From contig NZ_JBGSRV010000012.1 in assembly GCF_041737375.1 (NCBI RefSeq), positions 1-64,000 of the forward strand: 64,000 bases of DNA, in the 5' to 3' direction. The notes beneath the pieces are model-generated. The model was not told the DNA's origin. It saw only the letters and a list, made by a program, of their open reading frames with translations, and made no database searches. The DNA comes from Vampirovibrio sp041737375. Lineage in GTDB: Bacteria > Cyanobacteriota > Vampirovibrionia > Vampirovibrionales > Vampirovibrionaceae. The position numbers and the translations under genes were made by a program. Every line of letters begins with the position of its first letter. Position 1 is the stretch's first letter. This document shows positions 24,742-33,349 of this stretch, one piece after another.

Positions 24742-25617
24742 TCAGGCTTGACGGTTTAGGGCTTTATGGTGGGGTGCGTGGGCCTGTTGTCTTTTTTCCA
24801 GCGGTATAGTCATTAAAAGCTTTTTAAGGCCCTTGCTTTGCTCGGCAGGGCTTGTACTAACCATTTGGGGGGCAATCTCTTCCGCCATAATTTGGGAGCA
24901 ATCGTCCAGCGCTCCCATTTTTTTGAGCAGGCTTTCTGCCTCATGCTGACCCGCTCTGGCGGCTAGGGTTACGGCGGTCCATCCTTTTTTGTCTTCCTGG
25001 TTTATGTCCGCGCCAGCTTTCAAGCATTGTTGAATTATTTCCAAATCACCCCGATGGGCAGCCATTTTCAGTAAATCGTCCGCCGTAATTTCTTTGGCGG
25101 CCCGCGCCCCTAAATCCTGTAGCGGTTTTACGTTGTGAAGGTGATAACGGTTTAGCGCGTTTTGCAATAACGCGTTCAGGATGGGTTGGGGTAATTTGGA
25201 GAAATGGGACCGTCCTTGATCATGTAAGTCTTTGGCTTCTTCTTTGAGATAGGCATCCGCATTATTCCATAAATTATTTAAGCTGTTATAGCGCCTCAGT
25301 TTGACTCCTGCCAAGTCTGCGTTGTTCATTAGCTGGGCAGAATGGGTGCGACGGTAGCCTGCTCCCACAGAGGAACTTTGTTCAAGATCGTGTAAGGCAA
25401 GCTCCTCAGGCGTTGTGGCCAGTGAAACGCCCCGTTTAATCTTCTCAATCACGGTTGTGAACAGTGCTTTGTCGTTATCGTTGGAAGTTTGGCCATAATT
25501 GAGTTGCTGAGCCTGTTGATACAAATTGAAGGTCTCTTTGCGTTTTAACTGGGTTTGTTGACGGCGCCGTTCAAAATCAGAACCGGTTGCATTATGAATA
25601 CTGGACAGTGGCGACAT
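24742..25617 (-). CDS. Ankyrin-repeat protein
   Basis: A 291-residue soluble protein without a signal peptide. About residues 180-240 contain ankyrin repeats: LLKMAAHRGDLEIIQQCLKA, GADINQEDKKGWTAVTLAAR and GQHEAESLLKKMGA, with the usual A-A-x-x-G and L-L-x-x-G-A spacing. The N-terminal ~170 residues are helical, Gln/Asn-rich and unrecognised. Ankyrin repeats bind proteins and are common in effectors delivered by intracellular or predatory bacteria, but housekeeping ones also exist. AAGGAA precedes the ATG by 6 bases. An array of direct repeats lies upstream. Confidence 0.82.
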   Translation of the reverse strand: MSPLSSIHNATGSDFERRRQQTQLKRKETFNLYQQAQQLNYGQTSNDNDKALFTTVIEKIKRGVSLATTPEELALHDLEQSSSVGAGYRRTHSAQLMNNADLAGVKLRRYNSLNNLWNNADAYLKEEAKDLHDQGRSHFSKLPQPILNALLQNALNRYHLHNVKPLQDLGARAAKEITADDLLKMAAHRGDLEIIQQCLKAGADINQEDKKGWTAVTLAARAGQHEAESLLKKMGALDDCSQIMAEEIAPQMVSTSPAEQSKGLKKLLMTIPLEKRQQAHAPHHKALNRQA

Positions 25618-26009
25618 AATCAGTTCCTTTGGATTGACTGGCTGATAGCGTGATTAAATTCAGTTATTTCAAAAGTTGAAGGTGAGGAATGGAAAATCAG
25701 CCTGCTAAAGGTGCTAACACAATAGACTATTCAAAAAACGGGATGAGATGCTTAATTGCCTCAGTCGCTACCCACTTGATAAAGACATGGATTAAAACTG
25801 AATTAAGAAACAGGTTAAGGTTGAATTAAGAAGAGATAGGTGAGGAAAGGGGTGAAGGCCTGGGTTAAGGCATGGATTAAGGCAGAGATCCACCAATTGG
25901 CTTATGGGCGCCTATAGCCCCGAAATGCTAGAATAGGACTTAGGGAAAGTGAAATCCGGCTTTTGATTTCTATCGCTTCTTTTTAAATGGCCGGTCGTGA
26001 GTGAAAGTA
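25618..26009. other. Intergenic region between ankyrin and AMIN/TPR genes
   Basis: This 392-base stretch separates two divergent genes and contains no gene. Its notable content is the TTAA direct-repeat array at 25789-25881. Confidence 0.6.
25789..25881 (-). promoter_or_regulatory. Pho-box-like array of direct octamer repeats
   Basis: On the minus strand there are six octamers of the form YTTAAYYN, all in one orientation: CTTAATCC, CTTAACCC, CTTAATTC, CTTAACCT, CTTAATTC and TTTAATCC. Starts are 12, 39, 11, 12 and 11 bases apart. Cyanobacterial Pho boxes are direct octamers of PyTTAAPyPy(T/A) with 3-base gaps (11-base period), bound by the PhoB/SphR response regulator. The orientation points toward the ankyrin gene. 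Binding is inferred only. Confidence 0.45.
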
Positions 26010-27719
26010 ATGAATCATAAGGGTGTGGACCTGATGCAAGGTTTTCAGCCGGAATGGAGTAGACGCGGGTGTGGCCAAGGGGCCGCCCTGATGGCTTTGC
26101 TCGTTTTGGGGCTGTTGGGCAGTGCCTCATGGATTCTCCCCCCGGCTTTTGCGGCGTCCTTGTTTGCGGGGGTCACCAGCGTAGAAGCCAGCCCGGCTTC
26201 CGCCAGCAACGAGCAGGGCTTACACTTTAGGGCCGATTTACCGTTTCAGTATCAAACCCAGGTACTGGACGCAGACCATATTGTTTTACGGCTTTATAAC
26301 GCCCGTTTGGCGGATCAGTTAATCACCCCGGAAGGTGGAATCAATCTTTTGAGCGGCGGGGCCATTCAAGCGGCCAAGCTTCGCAACCCGGCTTCAAACA
26401 GCCAGTCATCCAGTGATTCATCAAAGGGGTATCAGGAAATTGTACTGTCGGGTCCCGGTTTGGGCCAAAAAAAGTTGAAAATAACCGGGGCTGAGGCCTT
26501 GCCGGTACCCGTTGCACATTCTGTGGCTCACTTAAACACGCCACACGCTGGCCCAGTGCGGCAGCAGGCAGCGGCAACACTTAAACTCTCTCTTAAACCA
26601 TTGCCCCAAGCGCCTCAGGTTACAGCCAACGCAAAGGCTCAAGAACCAAAACCGGCTCAAAAAAAGAGTGATTCGGCATTATTTCACAAGCTAACAGAGC
26701 AGCCGGTAGCCATGCTGGCTGTGTCTGATGCCGATAGTGTGGCTCAACCCGCTGGCGGAAAAAATACCGGCGGGCCAACCATAGCTTCGGTTACCGATGT
26801 GGCAGGCCGTCGCAATGCTTCGGGCATGCCCTTGGTGGTGGAAAACCGAACCGCATCGCCCAGTCTCCCCGCCACTCGCCCTGCTCAGCGCTTGAATGCG
26901 GCTCAGCCGGAGCCGGTTCAGTATCCGGTTTTGCCCACCGAGCCTGAGGAGGAGGCCCCAGAACCGTTTTATCAGGTATTAACCCCGCTTCCCCGTTATC
27001 AAGGGGGGGCTGCCCCCATTCAGGCCATGACCACCGATCAGAACGGCAATACCATTTTGGTGCGGCCTAAAAATCAGGCCATTCCCGAGTTTTCGGTTGC
27101 CAGCGGCAGTGGGGGCTACAATACGCTATTTCAGGCAGAGTCCGAAACGGAAGCGCAAACCGTCAGCCGCCTGATGGCGCAGGCGCTGAACGCATACCAG
27201 AATCAGCAGTTTAAACAGGCATTGGGCCCCATTCAGCAGGCCATTGGCATTGATGCGGACAATGCGGATTTGTACGCCGCGTTGGCCGAAATCCAGTTAA
27301 AGCTTAATCAGGCCAAAGCGGCCAGCGAGACTTACGGCAAGGCATTCAAAAAGGGGGCGGATCAGTATGGTCAGCGCTATGCCCAACTTCTGGTTTTGAG
27401 TGGCCAGCGAGAGCAAGCGATTACGGTGCTGAAACAACTGTACCAACAAGCTGCCCGACAACCGGACATTGCCTACATGCTAGGCACCCTTTACGAGGAG
27501 ATGGGCCAGACCGCAGAGGCGCTGCCTTATTTAAAGCAGGCTGCCCAATTGCATCCCGCTTCCGCCGATATTCAATATAACCTGGGCCTGGCTTATGAGT
27601 TGTCTGGGGATTCACTGTTGGCGGAAAGGCATTATCAAAAAGCCCTGAGCCTGAACCCCAAGGCGGCGGATGCTCGCACCGCCCTGAGCCGGGTCAAGAC
27701 TGATGCCACCCGCTTGTAA
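26010..27719 (+). CDS. Exported AMIN-like and TPR protein
   Basis: About 569 residues. A signal peptide or anchor (ALMALLVLGLLGSASWILPP) is followed by an AMIN-like beta domain (about residues 55-160: LHFRADLPFQYQTQVLDA, IVLRLYNARLADQL), a long Pro/Ala/Gln-rich linker, and at least four C-terminal tetratricopeptide repeats (from about residue 385; for example ADLYAALAEIQLKLNQAKAA and ADIQYNLGLAYELSGDSLLA). AMIN domains localise envelope proteins and TPRs bind partners, so an envelope assembly role is likely. The exact start is uncertain (GTG 26001, ATG 26010 or ATG 26034). Confidence 0.72.
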   Translation: MNHKGVDLMQGFQPEWSRRGCGQGAALMALLVLGLLGSASWILPPAFAASLFAGVTSVEASPASASNEQGLHFRADLPFQYQTQVLDADHIVLRLYNARLADQLITPEGGINLLSGGAIQAAKLRNPASNSQSSSDSSKGYQEIVLSGPGLGQKKLKITGAEALPVPVAHSVAHLNTPHAGPVRQQAAATLKLSLKPLPQAPQVTANAKAQEPKPAQKKSDSALFHKLTEQPVAMLAVSDADSVAQPAGGKNTGGPTIASVTDVAGRRNASGMPLVVENRTASPSLPATRPAQRLNAAQPEPVQYPVLPTEPEEEAPEPFYQVLTPLPRYQGGAAPIQAMTTDQNGNTILVRPKNQAIPEFSVASGSGGYNTLFQAESETEAQTVSRLMAQALNAYQNQQFKQALGPIQQAIGIDADNADLYAALAEIQLKLNQAKAASETYGKAFKKGADQYGQRYAQLLVLSGQREQAITVLKQLYQQAARQPDIAYMLGTLYEEMGQTAEALPYLKQAAQLHPASADIQYNLGLAYELSGDSLLAERHYQKALSLNPKAADARTALSRVKTDATRL

Positions 27720-27744
27720 TGGCTTTATCTGTGAAGGCAACCCC

Positions 27745-28470
27745 ATGATTCAGTTTGAAGATGTTCGTAAATCCTACGGTGATTTGACCGTGCTGAACGG
27801 GGTGAACCTGATCATCCCAAAGGGCGAAAAAGTGGCCTTAATGGGCTTTTCTGGCTGCGGAAAAACCACCTTGCTGCGCTGCATCAACGGGCTGGAACAC
27901 ATTGGCAGCGGCAAGCTGGTGGTGAACGGGGAGGATGTTCAAAGCCCCGCACTAAACTGGAACCGCTTTCGCTCCCGTATTGGGATGGTGTTTCAGCAAT
28001 TTAACCTGTTTCCCCATTTAACGGTTTTGGAAAACGTGATGCTGGGGCCGGTTAAAGTAAAGCAAGAGAGCCGGGAACAGGCGGCGGAGCGGGCTTACCA
28101 GTTGTTAAAGCAGGTGGATATTTCCGCCAAAGCAGCCATGTACCCCGATCAACTTTCCGGGGGGCAAAAGCAACGGGTGGCCATTGCCCGCAGTTTGGCC
28201 ATGCAGCCCGATATTTTATTGCTGGATGAACCCACCAGCGCCCTGGACCCCCCCATGAGCCGGGAAGTGCTTGCCGTGATTGAGCAAGTGGCCGCCCAAG
28301 GCATGACCTTGGTGATGGTGACCCATGAGCTGCGCTTTGTTTCCCACATGGCCGATCGGCTGGTGTTTGTGGATGGCGGCCAAGTGGTGGAGCAAGGGTC
28401 GCCTCGGGCCATTATGAATCATCCCGTTCAGCCCGCCACTCAGCGCTATTTAGAGCTGTTTGAAGGGTAA
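27745..28470 (+). CDS. GlnQ-like ABC transporter ATP-binding protein
   Basis: A 241-residue ATPase of the polar amino acid uptake type: Walker A GFSGCGKTT, Q-loop VFQQFNLFPHL, signature LSGGQKQR, Walker B ILLLDEPTSALDP and switch VTHELRF. The sequence is close to the GlnQ/HisP group. The ATG at 27745 has AAGG upstream. No permease or binding protein gene is adjacent, which is unusual because these usually form one operon. It begins 25 bases after the AMIN/TPR gene and ends before a terminator. Confidence 0.88.
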   Translation: MIQFEDVRKSYGDLTVLNGVNLIIPKGEKVALMGFSGCGKTTLLRCINGLEHIGSGKLVVNGEDVQSPALNWNRFRSRIGMVFQQFNLFPHLTVLENVMLGPVKVKQESREQAAERAYQLLKQVDISAKAAMYPDQLSGGQKQRVAIARSLAMQPDILLLDEPTSALDPPMSREVLAVIEQVAAQGMTLVMVTHELRFVSHMADRLVFVDGGQVVEQGSPRAIMNHPVQPATQRYLELFEG

Positions 28471-28523
28471 TCGCCCTCGCAACAGGTGGTCAGTAAGCCC
28501 CTTTGTGGCGTAAGAACGCATAA

Positions 28524-28556
28524 AAAAAGCACCCATTGCTTGAATGAGTGCTTTTT
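28524..28556 (+). terminator. Bidirectional terminator between the ATPase and ndk
   Basis: AAAAAGCAC and GTGCTTTTT form the stem, with A-tract on one side and T-tract on the other. It lies between convergent genes. Confidence 0.8.
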
Positions 28557-28595
28557 AGGCGTAAAAAACGCTGAATTAAACTGGATGCAGCTTAA

Positions 28596-29072
28596 TTAAA
28601 CAGTGGCAGGGGTTTTGGGGTTTTCGTAGACCCAACCTTCGGTGCTACGGTTCCAGCTGTTTACCAGTTCATCGTTGCTGAAGAAGATTTTCAGTTCTCG
28701 CTCGGCGCTGGCCACGCTATCGGAACCGTGAATGATGTTACGGCCCAGATCAATGGAGAAATCGCCACGGATGGTGCCGGGAGCGGAATCCTTGGGGTTG
28801 GTGGCGCCCATCATTTTACGGGCGGTTTCAACCACGTTATCGCCTTCCCAAGCCATGGCGACAATGGGGCTGGAGGTAATGAAGTCTACCAGGCCTTTGA
28901 AGAAGGGGCGCTCTTTATGCTCGCCATAGTGCTCTTCGGCCATGGCACGGGTGACTTGTTGCAGTTTCAGGCCCACCAGTTTGAAGCCTTTTTTCTCAAA
29001 ACGGGTGATGATTTCGCCAATTAAGCCACGTTGCACGGCATCGGGTTTCAGGGCAATAAAAGTACGTTCCAT
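28596..29072 (-). CDS. ndk: Nucleoside diphosphate kinase
   Basis: A 158-residue Ndk, which balances nucleoside triphosphate pools by moving a phosphate through an active-site histidine. Visible are ERTFIALKPDAVQRGLIGEI at the start, NVVETARKMMGATNP, and the catalytic NIIHGSDSVASAERE with the active-site His. The C-terminus carries ~10 extra residues. AAGGAGATC precedes the ATG. Downstream is a terminator shared with the ATPase gene. Confidence 0.97.
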   Translation of the reverse strand: MERTFIALKPDAVQRGLIGEIITRFEKKGFKLVGLKLQQVTRAMAEEHYGEHKERPFFKGLVDFITSSPIVAMAWEGDNVVETARKMMGATNPKDSAPGTIRGDFSIDLGRNIIHGSDSVASAERELKIFFSNDELVNSWNRSTEGWVYENPKTPATV

Positions 29073-29152
29073 AGAGAGATCTCCTTAATCGTTAATTAAT
29101 ACGTTGACTCACCATACCGCAAACAGAGAGGGCTTCCAAACAGTTGGGCAGG

Positions 29153-30271
29153 TTAAACGCCCACCGGGGCGGGTAGCTGAATCAGGGCTTCGGCGATTTT
29201 GTCGCCCAGTGTGGCGGTGCCTACTTCGGTGGCGCCGGGGCCCATAATGTCGAAGGTGCGATAACCCGCTTCCAATACCCGCTCAATGGCCTGATCAATC
29301 TGGGCGGCTTCTTGGGCGTAGCCAAAGCTGTACTCCAGCATCATAGCCAGCGAAAGAATAGTGGCGATAGGGTTGACCTTGTTTTGTCCGGCAAACTGGG
29401 GAGCCGATCCGTGAGAAGGCTCATACAGGGCGTTGCGTTGACCGTTGGCCTTCTTTTGGCCCAGGCTGGCGCTGGGCAACATGCCTAACGATCCGGTTAA
29501 CATGCTGGCCTCATCGGATAAAATATCGCCAAACATGTTCTCGGTCAAAATCACGTCAAACTGCTTGGGGTTTAAAATCAGTTGCATGGCGGCATTGTCT
29601 ACATACATGTGAGACAGCTCAACGCCCGGATAGTCTTTGGCCACCGTATTCACCACATCCCGCCACAGTTGAGAACTGGCCAGCACGTTGGCCTTATCCA
29701 CCGAAACCAGATTTTTGCGGCGGCTCAGGGCCATTTCAAAGCCAATGCGGGCAATGCGCTCAATTTCGGGTTGGGTGTAAATCAGGGTGTCATAGGCTTT
29801 TTCTTCAGCCCCCTGGCCTTCACGGGCCCGAGGTTGCCCAAAGTAGATGCCTCCGGTCAGTTCCCGAATGACCATGACATCAATACCATTCACTACCTCG
29901 GCCTTTAGGGTGGAAACATGCTCCAGACACTTGTAGCCTTTGACCGGGCGCAAGTTGGCGTACAGCCCCAGCGCCTTGCGAATTTGCAGCAACCCTTGCT
30001 CTGGCCGGATTTTGGGATCCAGATTGTCGTATTTAAAATCGCCCACCGAGCCCATTAAAACGGCGTCCGATTCCTGAGCCAGCTTTAGGGTGCTGGCGGG
30101 CAGGGGAACCCCTTCCGCATCGATGCCAGCACCGCCCATGGGGGCGTAAGTCAGCTCAAAGCGGGTGTTGAACTTTTGCTCAAAGGCCTTCAGTACCTTG
30201 ATGGCTTGCTCTATAATCTCCGGGCCGATGCCGTCACCCGGTAAAACGGCGATTTTGTGCGTGGCGCTCAT
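29153..30271 (-). CDS. leuB: 3-isopropylmalate dehydrogenase
   Basis: A 372-residue LeuB, which oxidatively decarboxylates 3-isopropylmalate in leucine synthesis. Visible are the N-terminal VLPGDGIGPEI, the RPVKGYKCLEH segment, the substrate motif VIRELTGGIYFGQPR, and the NAD-site YEPSHGSAPQFAGQNKVNP. The Leu-specific ELTGGIYFG supports LeuB rather than isocitrate dehydrogenase. The start at 30271 follows AGGGA by 8 bases. No other leu genes are in the window; ndk lies 80 bases downstream in the same direction. Confidence 0.95.
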   Translation of the reverse strand: MSATHKIAVLPGDGIGPEIIEQAIKVLKAFEQKFNTRFELTYAPMGGAGIDAEGVPLPASTLKLAQESDAVLMGSVGDFKYDNLDPKIRPEQGLLQIRKALGLYANLRPVKGYKCLEHVSTLKAEVVNGIDVMVIRELTGGIYFGQPRAREGQGAEEKAYDTLIYTQPEIERIARIGFEMALSRRKNLVSVDKANVLASSQLWRDVVNTVAKDYPGVELSHMYVDNAAMQLILNPKQFDVILTENMFGDILSDEASMLTGSLGMLPSASLGQKKANGQRNALYEPSHGSAPQFAGQNKVNPIATILSLAMMLEYSFGYAQEAAQIDQAIERVLEAGYRTFDIMGPGATEVGTATLGDKIAEALIQLPAPVGV

Positions 30272-30432
30272 GGTCAATTCCCTTTCGCTTGCTTCCTGAA
30301 TGGCTTTATCAAACCATAAATTTCATTGCGGCAAAACTGTCCTGAATATGCGGATGCTGGTTGAAGCCGGGGCGAAAGCACAGTAAAGTGGAGTAAACTT
30401 ATCTATTCATTTTTGGGAAGGAGCGTGGTGGC

Positions 30433-32952
30433 ATGACCGTAGTTGACGGATGTTCATTAAGAATTAAGCACCGAGGGCTGATTGGGATTGCCCCCAAATT
30501 GCCCATTAAAGATACGGCTACGCTCAGTTGGGTGTACACGCCGGGGGTGGCCAAGCCTTGTCTTGAAATCGAGAAAAACCACCTCACCTCTTTCGATTAC
30601 ACCATGCGGGGCAACACGGTGGCCATTATTACCGATGGCTCTAGTGTTTACGGGCTGGGGAACGTTGGCCCCTATGCGGCTTTGCCCATGTTGGAGGCCA
30701 AAAGCGTTTTCCATAAAAACTTTGCCGGTATCGATGGGATTCCCATCGCCATTGATACTCAGGATGTGGATCAGTTTGTGGAAATCGTCCGCTATTTGTC
30801 GCCCACCTTTGGGGGCTTTCACCTGGAAGATATTTCCTCTCCCCGTTGCTTTGCCATTGCCGAGCGCTTGAAACGGGCGGTATCCCTGCCTATTTTGCAC
30901 ACCGATCAGCATGCTTCGGCCACCGGCGTATTGGCGGCCTTGTTGAACGCCCTTAAAATTGTGGATAAAAAACTGCAAGCCATTTCGGTGGTGATTAACG
31001 GGGCCGGGGCCGCTGGCATTGCCACCGCCAAAATGCTAAAGCAGGTGGGGGTGGGTGATGTCAAGGTACTGGACCGCCATGGGGCCATCTACTACCGGCG
31101 CACCGAGGGCTTGAACTACATTAAATCGGAAGTGGCCCGCCTTACCAACCGGGAAGACAAAAAAGGCGATTTACCGTTCATGGTGCGGGGCGCGGATGTG
31201 TTCATCGGCTTTTCCAGCGCCGGGGTGCTAACCCCGGAAATGATCGGCACCATGGCCAAAGATCCCATTATTTTTGCCTTGGCCTTGCCGGAGCCAGAAA
31301 TTTCCTATCAGGCGGCCAAGGACGCCGGTGCCAAAGTGGTGGCCACCAGCTTGAGCAACGCGCCCAACCAGTTTAACTCGTCTCTGGTATTCCCCGGCGT
31401 ATTCCGGGGGGCGCTGGATGTGCGGGCCACCGATATTAACCATCCCATGCTGTGCGCTGCGGCTCATGCCATGGCGGATTTGGTTACCGAGGAAGAGCTG
31501 AACCAAACCATTATTCTGCCCGAGCCGCTGGATTATCGGGTGGCTGCCAAAATTGCCCGCGCGGTGGCTGAGGCGGCCATTGAAACCGGTGTGGCCCAGG
31601 TTCAGGTATCGCCCCAAAGCATTGAAGAAAAGGTGATGAACTTTGTTTATGAGGGTTCCAATGCCTGGGTAGAAGACATTAATCCTGAAGATCTGGTGGG
31701 TAAAACCAACGATGAAATCTCGCTCATCAACCATAAGCGTTACCATGGGGTGATTGAAACGGTTTCCTACGTTCCCATTCGGGATAACTTCATCTACAAT
31801 AGCATTTACACCCAGCCAGAAGCCTCTCGCCCTTGTGAAGTGATTCGGGACAACCCGGATATGGCTTATGAGATGACCTTGAAGAACAATCTGGTGGCCA
31901 TTGTAACCGATGGCAGCGCGGTGCTGGGTCTGGGCAACATTGGCCCCGGCGCGGGCCTGCCGGTTATGGAAGGCAAGGCCGTGTTGTTTAAAACTTTTGG
32001 CGGTGTAGAGGCTTTCCCCATTTGCTTGCGCACCCAAAGCGTGGATGAAATTGTGGAAACCGTCAAAAAAATCGCGCCCGTGTTTGGCGGGGTGAATTTG
32101 GAAGATATTGCCGCCCCTCGCTGCTTTGAGGTAGAAAAGCGGCTGACCGAGGAGCTGGATATTCCGGTCTTCCACGATGATCAGCATGGCACCGCCGTGG
32201 TGGTTTTGGCCGCCCTGCTAAACGCCGTTAAAATTGCCGATAAACAGATGTCGGATTTGCGAATTGTGGTGAACGGCGCTGGCGCTGCGGCCTTGAGCGT
32301 TTCCAAACTGCTGCTGAAAGCCGGAGCCAAGGATATTATTATTTGCGACACCACCGGCGTGATTTTTAAGGGCCGGGAAAAAGGCATGAACCAGTTCAAA
32401 CGGGACATTGCCGAAATTACCAATCTGGCCGATGAGCGTGGCCTGCTGCATGAAGTGCTGAAGGGGGCGGATATGTTCCTGGGACTGTCTGTGCCGGGCA
32501 CCCTGAGTCAGGATATGGTGCGCACCATGAACCCCAACCCCATTATTTTCGCGCTGGCCAACCCGGTGCCGGAAATTATGCCGGATGAGGCCTATGCCGC
32601 GGGGGCCAAGGTAATGGCCACCGGACGCAGTGATTTCCCCAATCAGGTGAATAACTCGCTGGCCTTCCCCGGTATTTTTAGGGGGGCGCTGGATGTGCGG
32701 GCCAGAGAGATTAACGATGATATGAAAATTGCCGCCGCCTTTGCCATTGCGGAGATGATTAGCGAGGAACAACTGGCCGCTGGCACCATTATTCCCGGTG
32801 CGCTGGATTTTCGAATTCCGCCTGCCGTGGCCGCCGCTGTGGCCAAGGCCGCTATTGAAACTGGCGTGGCCCGTAAGCACATGGACCCAGCGGAAGTGTC
32901 CCGCCAGCTGAATCACTTTATCGCCGAAGGGATGCTGGCCCCGGCCATTTAA
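30433..32952 (+). CDS. Tandem two-domain malic enzyme
   Basis: An 839-residue fusion of two complete malic-enzyme modules, about residues 20-395 and 456-839. Malic enzymes convert malate to pyruvate and CO2 with NAD(P). Module 1 has YTPGVAKPC near 35, GNVGPYAALPMLEAK, LEDISSPRCF and HTDQHAS near 156 in place of HDDQHGT. Module 2 has a weak IYTQPEASRPC near 459 but canonical GLGNIGPGAGLPVMEGK, LEDIAAPRCF and HDDQHGT near 582. Both have Rossmann motifs NGAGAAG and NGAGAAA. No phosphotransacetylase domain is present. AAGGAG precedes the ATG by 9 bases. Each module keeps a different part of the active site best. Confidence 0.9.
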   Translation: MTVVDGCSLRIKHRGLIGIAPKLPIKDTATLSWVYTPGVAKPCLEIEKNHLTSFDYTMRGNTVAIITDGSSVYGLGNVGPYAALPMLEAKSVFHKNFAGIDGIPIAIDTQDVDQFVEIVRYLSPTFGGFHLEDISSPRCFAIAERLKRAVSLPILHTDQHASATGVLAALLNALKIVDKKLQAISVVINGAGAAGIATAKMLKQVGVGDVKVLDRHGAIYYRRTEGLNYIKSEVARLTNREDKKGDLPFMVRGADVFIGFSSAGVLTPEMIGTMAKDPIIFALALPEPEISYQAAKDAGAKVVATSLSNAPNQFNSSLVFPGVFRGALDVRATDINHPMLCAAAHAMADLVTEEELNQTIILPEPLDYRVAAKIARAVAEAAIETGVAQVQVSPQSIEEKVMNFVYEGSNAWVEDINPEDLVGKTNDEISLINHKRYHGVIETVSYVPIRDNFIYNSIYTQPEASRPCEVIRDNPDMAYEMTLKNNLVAIVTDGSAVLGLGNIGPGAGLPVMEGKAVLFKTFGGVEAFPICLRTQSVDEIVETVKKIAPVFGGVNLEDIAAPRCFEVEKRLTEELDIPVFHDDQHGTAVVVLAALLNAVKIADKQMSDLRIVVNGAGAAALSVSKLLLKAGAKDIIICDTTGVIFKGREKGMNQFKRDIAEITNLADERGLLHEVLKGADMFLGLSVPGTLSQDMVRTMNPNPIIFALANPVPEIMPDEAYAAGAKVMATGRSDFPNQVNNSLAFPGIFRGALDVRAREINDDMKIAAAFAIAEMISEEQLAAGTIIPGALDFRIPPAVAAAVAKAAIETGVARKHMDPAEVSRQLNHFIAEGMLAPAI

Positions 32953-32968
32953 TTGCCCTCTGGCTATT

Positions 32969-32999
32969 CAAAAAGGAGCTGTTTAGCAGCTCCTTTTTG
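32969..32999 (+). terminator. Rho-independent terminator after the malic enzyme
   Basis: AAAAGGAGCTG and CAGCTCCTTTTT pair around a short TTTAG loop and end in a T-run. Confidence 0.9.
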
Positions 33000-33034
33000 G
33001 GTTGAAACGGGTTGGGTTTGAAACCTTGAAAAAC

Positions 33035-33262
33035 CTAGGGGTGGTTATGGCTTGCCGCTGGGGCTAAAGGCGCTGCGCTGAAAGCCGCTGGCGGTTTGGC
33101 GGGAATGGCATGACGATCTTCGGTTTTGGCGAAAATAAGCGTCAGCAACAGGGCCGGAAGGCCCAGCAGAACCAGCCAAACCCATACAGACAGGTTGGCA
33201 CCCGGTTTGATCAGGGGATCAATTTCATAATGAAAAATGGATTTGTGAGTATCTTCAGCCAT
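33035..33262 (-). CDS. Small single-pass membrane protein, 75 residues
   Basis: No family recognised. Residues about 25-45 form one membrane helix (LSVWVWLVLLGLPALLLTLI), preceded by an acidic HYEIDPLIKPG segment and followed by an Ala/Pro-rich tail ending in His-Asn-His. AAAGGA lies 7 bases before the ATG. The size and topology resemble small subunits of membrane complexes, but nothing nearby names a partner. Confidence 0.65.
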   Translation of the reverse strand: MAEDTHKSIFHYEIDPLIKPGANLSVWVWLVLLGLPALLLTLIFAKTEDRHAIPAKPPAAFSAAPLAPAASHNHP

Positions 33263-33349
33263 TAGAAAATCCTTTTGCCGTTAGACAGGACGCAATGGCC
33301 CTATTGTAATACAAGATTTGACGGCGAGTGGCAACGAATCCCAAACAGG

